This document shows, in pieces, positions 34,964-38,536 of a stretch of DNA of 38,536 bases. Under the pieces are notes generated by a model. The model had not been told where the DNA came from, did not search any database, and saw only the letters and a program-made list of their open reading frames with translations. The translations under genes and the position numbers were made by a program. The DNA comes from Acinetobacter calcoaceticus (GTDB lineage Bacteria > Pseudomonadota > Gammaproteobacteria > Pseudomonadales > Moraxellaceae): positions 1 through 38,536 of the forward strand of contig NZ_SLVJ01000033.1 in NCBI RefSeq assembly GCF_004345325.1, read 5' to 3'. Positions within the stretch are counted from its first letter, which is position 1. Each line of letters starts with the position of its first letter.

Positions 34964-35554
34964 GCTGCGATAAGTTTTTAGAAAATATTCAAATAACGTT
35001 TTATTCGACATTCACTACTGGCTTCCATCAAAAAAATCCAGACTGTACGGCCATGGTTCAAGTGATTTTTTTGATGGCAGCATACTGTTTCTTTTTTAAT
35101 CTTTATAATTTTAAAAAATGAATAAATTGAGCCATGTAAGCATTCGATTTAATAGCATTATTCTAATATACATTTATAATCATACTTTAAAATCCGCAAA
35201 ACAAAAATTATAAATAAAAAATAAATACTGAATAAAAATAATTTTTTCCAACCAAACAAATTCACGAAGTTTAAATAATACCCCCACTAAAAGCATTTAC
35301 AATTCACATATAATATATTTTAAAATTTCAAAACCCAAAGGAATAGTATAGCTACGAGCTTGGTTAAAAATCAGACCACAACAGAACATTCAAGTATAAC
35401 TATTCGTGAATGTCTTTCGAAAATGATCATCTAAACCAAGATCATGATTATAAATTAAATCGTCCAACTTAGGACGGCTTCCAAGCATTAACTTCAAGTT
35501 TCGAGCAATATAATCAAACACGTATTTATAATTCCATTGACCAAGGAGATTAAA
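34964..35554. promoter_or_regulatory. Spacer with inverted repeats before fimbrial cluster 2
   Basis: 590 bp without a gene. Nearest cluster 1 is a perfect 14-bp inverted repeat (35025-35038 and 35064-35077). A very AT-rich part follows, then a structured leader: CTTGGTT 35359-35365 pairs with AACCAAG 35434-35440, enclosing ACATTCA 35386-35392 and TGAATGT 35407-35413, and a third stem CGTCC/GGACG at 35461-35476. The pilin ribosome site AAGGAG comes next. Confidence 0.6.
35025..35077. terminator. Long hairpin after cluster 1 (terminator candidate)
   Basis: Perfect arms CCATCAAAAAAATC and GATTTTTTTGATGG surround a 25-base loop; pairing can be extended by four bases with one mismatch. The T-run lies inside the stem rather than after it, so it may be a terminator or a remnant of a mobile element end. 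Confidence 0.45.
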
Positions 35555-36118
35555 ATGCTGAATATTCTCAAGGTTTGCGCATTTATATTATCGGCATTCA
35601 CTGCTCAAGCTTTTGCAGCAGATGGAACCATTACCATCAATGGTAAAGTCATCGACAATACCTGTACCTTAAGCTCAAATGGTGGACCTGTAGTTGGGAG
35701 TGGCAATGTGACCGTGACTTTAGCAACGGTTAAAACTTCAGCTTTTGGTGCAACCAAAGGGGCGACTCAAGCTAAAACCGACTTTCAACTTCGAATTATT
35801 GACAGCACATCGGGTGGCAGCTGCAGTTCTTTGGCTAGTATTGGTAGTGTGTTGATCAGTGCGGTATCTAGTAAATATCTCCCTGCAGATAGCACAGCAT
35901 TGATCAATGACAAAGCGATTGATGCGAATTCAACTGGTAAAAAAATCTACCTACAACTCTTGAGTGGCACCACTGCTATTGATTTTAGAGCGCCTCGATC
36001 CATCCCACAAACCGCAGGCATTATCAATCTTTCCACACAATACTATCAAGCTGAAGATGGCGCTGTGGCTGCACAAAATGTATCAGCAACAGTCGATTAC
36101 ACCTTAATTTATAATTAA
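35555..36118 (+). CDS. Fimbrial pilin, cluster 2
   Basis: 187 residues from ATG 35555, chosen for AAGGAG six bases upstream; a TTG at 35537 would add six residues. The signal peptide ends in AQAFA before ADGTITINGKV, the same mature start as the cluster 1 pilin. It shows NTCTLSSNGG, SCSSL and the end VDYTLIYN; along its length it aligns with its paralogue but has diverged clearly. It could be exported by the intact usher of cluster 1. It is followed by a 121-bp gap, longer than in cluster 1. Confidence 0.93.
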   Translation: MLNILKVCAFILSAFTAQAFAADGTITINGKVIDNTCTLSSNGGPVVGSGNVTVTLATVKTSAFGATKGATQAKTDFQLRIIDSTSGGSCSSLASIGSVLISAVSSKYLPADSTALINDKAIDANSTGKKIYLQLLSGTTAIDFRAPRSIPQTAGIINLSTQYYQAEDGAVAAQNVSATVDYTLIYN

Positions 36119-36239
36119 ATTTTTTAAAATCATCATTGAACACAATGATGATATAACTAGGCTAATTTTCGAATTTAGCGATGATTTATTAAATACTTCA
36201 GTCAATGCGCATTAGCGCTGTATCTGGAACGGAGCAATC

Positions 36240-36977
36240 ATGCGATGGATCGCAATGTTGGCACTGCTCAACTGCATTTTAATGAGTAATATGCTCAGCG
36301 CTTTAGCAGGCGGAATTATCATTCAAGGCACACGCATCATTTTCCACTTTAATGCGAAAAGTGTTAGCGTTCAACTACAGAATCAATTTGATATGCCTGC
36401 ACTGGTGCAAGTGTGGATCGATACAGGCGATATGTATCAGATTCCTGATGCCAGCCAAATCCCCTTTATTTTAACGCCTGCTCTAACCCGTATTGAAGCG
36501 AACAGCGGCCAAGTGATACGTATTATTCCATTGGGCACACCACAATTGGCACAAGATCGTGAAAGTTTGTTTATCTTTAATTTGTTGGATATTGCGCCGG
36601 AAAAGATTGAAGATATCAATACCAACCAACTAAGTTTCAATGTACGTACGCGTATAAAATTATTTTATCGACCGAATCAGTTAAATATCTCACAAGAAAA
36701 AGCGTTTCAATTGCTCAAATTTAAATACAACGCAAAGCAGCAAACCCTAGAGGTGGATAATCCAACGCCTTATTATATGAATATCTCTAGACTCATTTTA
36801 AACCCTCAACAACACAACAAACATATCGTTCAAGCCTTAATGGTTCAGCCTTTTAACAAATCAAAATTCACTGACATACGCTTAGAAACTCAAATCAATC
36901 AAATAAAATATTTCCTGATTAATGACCTCGGTGGTGAAACCACTTATACAACGGCAGTATCACTTTCAGCTGATTAG
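36240..36977 (+). CDS. Fimbrial periplasmic chaperone, cluster 2
   Basis: 245 residues, closely related to the cluster 1 chaperone throughout (QVWIDTGDMYQIPDASQIPF against QVWLDKGDMNVIPDASQIPF). The signal peptide ends near SALA. The conserved Arg (GTRII) and Lys (RTRIKLFYRP) remain. One oddity: the usual Pro of the first strand (VPSNAKS in the paralogue) is replaced, giving FHFNAKS. GGAG precedes the ATG. It lies 12 bp before the usher fragment. Confidence 0.94.
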   Translation: MRWIAMLALLNCILMSNMLSALAGGIIIQGTRIIFHFNAKSVSVQLQNQFDMPALVQVWIDTGDMYQIPDASQIPFILTPALTRIEANSGQVIRIIPLGTPQLAQDRESLFIFNLLDIAPEKIEDINTNQLSFNVRTRIKLFYRPNQLNISQEKAFQLLKFKYNAKQQTLEVDNPTPYYMNISRLILNPQQHNKHIVQALMVQPFNKSKFTDIRLETQINQIKYFLINDLGGETTYTTAVSLSAD

Positions 36978-36989
36978 GGGCCAAGATAA

Positions 36990-38468
36990 ATGTTTCATCT
37001 ATCTAAGCTTTCATTATCCTGTCTTTATCTATTCGCATTTTCCATCAATGCGCAAGTTCAAGATGATCAGGCGAGTAAAAACCAGAATCCATTGATTGGT
37101 CAGTACCACTATATATTTAGTAGCAATGCATTATATGGCACGAATCGAGATATTGATCTAAATGCTTTTAATACGCGTAATTACATTGCTCCAGGTCTCT
37201 ACAATGTCAACCTGAGTCTTAACAATACCGAACTTGCAGATACAACAGTCAAATTTGAGCATTCGAATGGGGCAAGTACTGCAGTATTATGCGTAGATGC
37301 AGCGTTATTATCACAGCTAGATTTAAAAGCAGCATTGCTAGAAAAACTCCCTCAGCAACCCTGTCTCAGCATCAAAGATATTGATTCTGATGCCAACTAT
37401 GATTTCAATTTACAGCAACTCAAACTGAATATTTTTATTCCATTGATCGATATCGAACAACGTCCTGTGGGATATATTAACCCTGCCTTATTTGATTACG
37501 GCGTTACATCGGCATTTCTTGCATACAATGCCAATATTCATAAAACTAGCACGCGTAGTAGCAACTATCTCAGTTTAAATGCAGGACTCAACTATGCCGG
37601 TTGGTTTTATCGACATCATGGTTATTTTGAGTCAACCTCAACGGGGCAACTCAACCGCTACCGATCTAGCTTAAATACCCTCTATCGAGATATCGACTCA
37701 CTGCATGCGCGATTAAGCTTAGGTGAGTTTTACAGCACCAACATGAGTGAAAGCCTCGCCCTACTCGGTGTACAACTGTCTTCTGATGACAATATGCTGC
37801 CGTGGAGTATGAGAAACTATGCCCCGATTATTTCAGGTGTCGCCAATAGCAATGCATTAATCCGAGTCTCTCAAAACGGACAAAAAATATATGAGAAATC
37901 TGTAGCTGCAGGTGGGTTTGAACTTACCGACTTGGCCACCCTATCCAATGGTGATTTGAGAGTCGAAATTATCGAAAATAACAATGAAGTTCGTGTCCTC
38001 AACTTTCCGATGCAAGTCAATATTGATTTGCTCAAAAAAGGTCGAATGAAATACAGCCTTGCTACGGGTCGATTTAGGCTGAGTAATAAGATTACCGATC
38101 ATGTCATCGGCCAAGCCAACCTGAGTTATGGCTTAAATAACTATATTACCCTGAGCAGCGCGCTGACCTATGCCGAGATCTATAAAAACATCATGCTGAA
38201 TGCAGCAATGAATACCGCGATCGGAGGCTTAAGTTTCTCTGCCGCCGAAAGCCGTAGCAGCCTGAATAAACAATCTCAGGTTGGGCAACTTTATCAAGTT
38301 AAATACAATTATTATTATGAAGCACAACAACTACAAATTCATTTTAATGCATCTAATCAGTCCGTGAGTTATCAAGGTGCCAATAACGCCTTGTCCATCG
38401 CCAATTATGATCAACTCAATCAAGAGGAATATTGGAGTTTCTGGCATACGCGCCAACTTAAGAGTTAA
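36990..38468 (+). pseudogene. Truncated fimbrial usher, cluster 2
   Basis: 492 residues that align with the cluster 1 usher from its start (MFHLSKLSLSCLYLFAFSINA) through the N-terminal domain, the plug region (GEFYSTNMSESLALLGVQLSSDDNMLPWSMRNYAPI) and part of the barrel. At LNQEEYWSFWHTRQLKS a stop follows, where the paralogue continues DLKNQYALSVSK for about 350 more residues. The last shared bases are near CTTAAG; the DNA beyond is AT-rich and shows no usher sequence. A deletion or insertion has removed the rest of the barrel and both C-terminal domains, so it is unlikely to work as an usher alone. Whether the missing part lies beyond the window is not visible. Confidence 0.85.
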
Positions 38469-38536
38469 GTTTTTGAAAATATTATAATTTTAGCTTGAAA
38501 AATAAAAAAGGTGGTTGTATTTATAAATGCGCGAAC

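Overview
The window comes from a gammaproteobacterium that looks like Acinetobacter (Moraxellaceae). The grounds are moderate-to-low G+C with very AT-rich spacers, a Bap/BLP-type adhesin beside an OmpA-domain lipoprotein, a two-domain polyphosphate:AMP phosphotransferase of the kind first described in Acinetobacter, and an ats sulfate-ester cluster. It is chromosomal in style. I see no tRNA, rRNA, CRISPR array, integrase or intact insertion sequence.

Left edge (1-3.2 kb, minus strand): the N-terminal part of a giant repeat adhesin that runs off the window, preceded in the same direction by an OmpA-domain lipoprotein. About 1.1 kb of mostly non-coding AT-rich DNA follows. At 4.3-12.3 kb lies an organosulfur cluster on the minus strand: fused double permease (atsB), ABC ATPase (atsC), cytoplasmic arylsulfatase (atsA), 2-oxoglutarate-dependent alkylsulfatase (atsK) and substrate-binding protein (atsR). 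A Crp/Fnr-type regulator gene on the plus strand sits inside it. Together these would import sulfate esters and release sulfite or sulfate in the cytoplasm.

Middle (12.6-24.4 kb): a small membrane-protein candidate, an unrecognised protein with a proteasome-like N-terminus, and a plus-strand membrane protein. Then comes a compact minus-strand unit: TetR regulator, TolC-like outer-membrane factor, HlyD-type adaptor, ATPase-ATPase-permease fusion, ABC-2 permease, and a Na+/phosphate symporter 18 bp downstream. The first five genes form a self-contained tripartite ABC exporter with its own regulator. The symporter appears to ride on the same transcript.

Right part (25.2-38.5 kb): pap (polyphosphate:AMP phosphotransferase), a GNAT acetyltransferase divergent from a MocR-type regulator, and two related chaperone-usher fimbrial clusters. 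The first is complete (pilin, chaperone, usher, tip adhesin). The second (pilin, chaperone, usher) is a diverged copy whose usher stops about 350 residues early.

Most worth a second look: the A-B-A higher-order repeat in the adhesin; in-frame tandem repeats in several unrelated genes and one spacer; a dyad in the atsK/regulator divergent region; the truncated second usher with a structured leader before its pilin; and the symporter joined to a drug-exporter operon.
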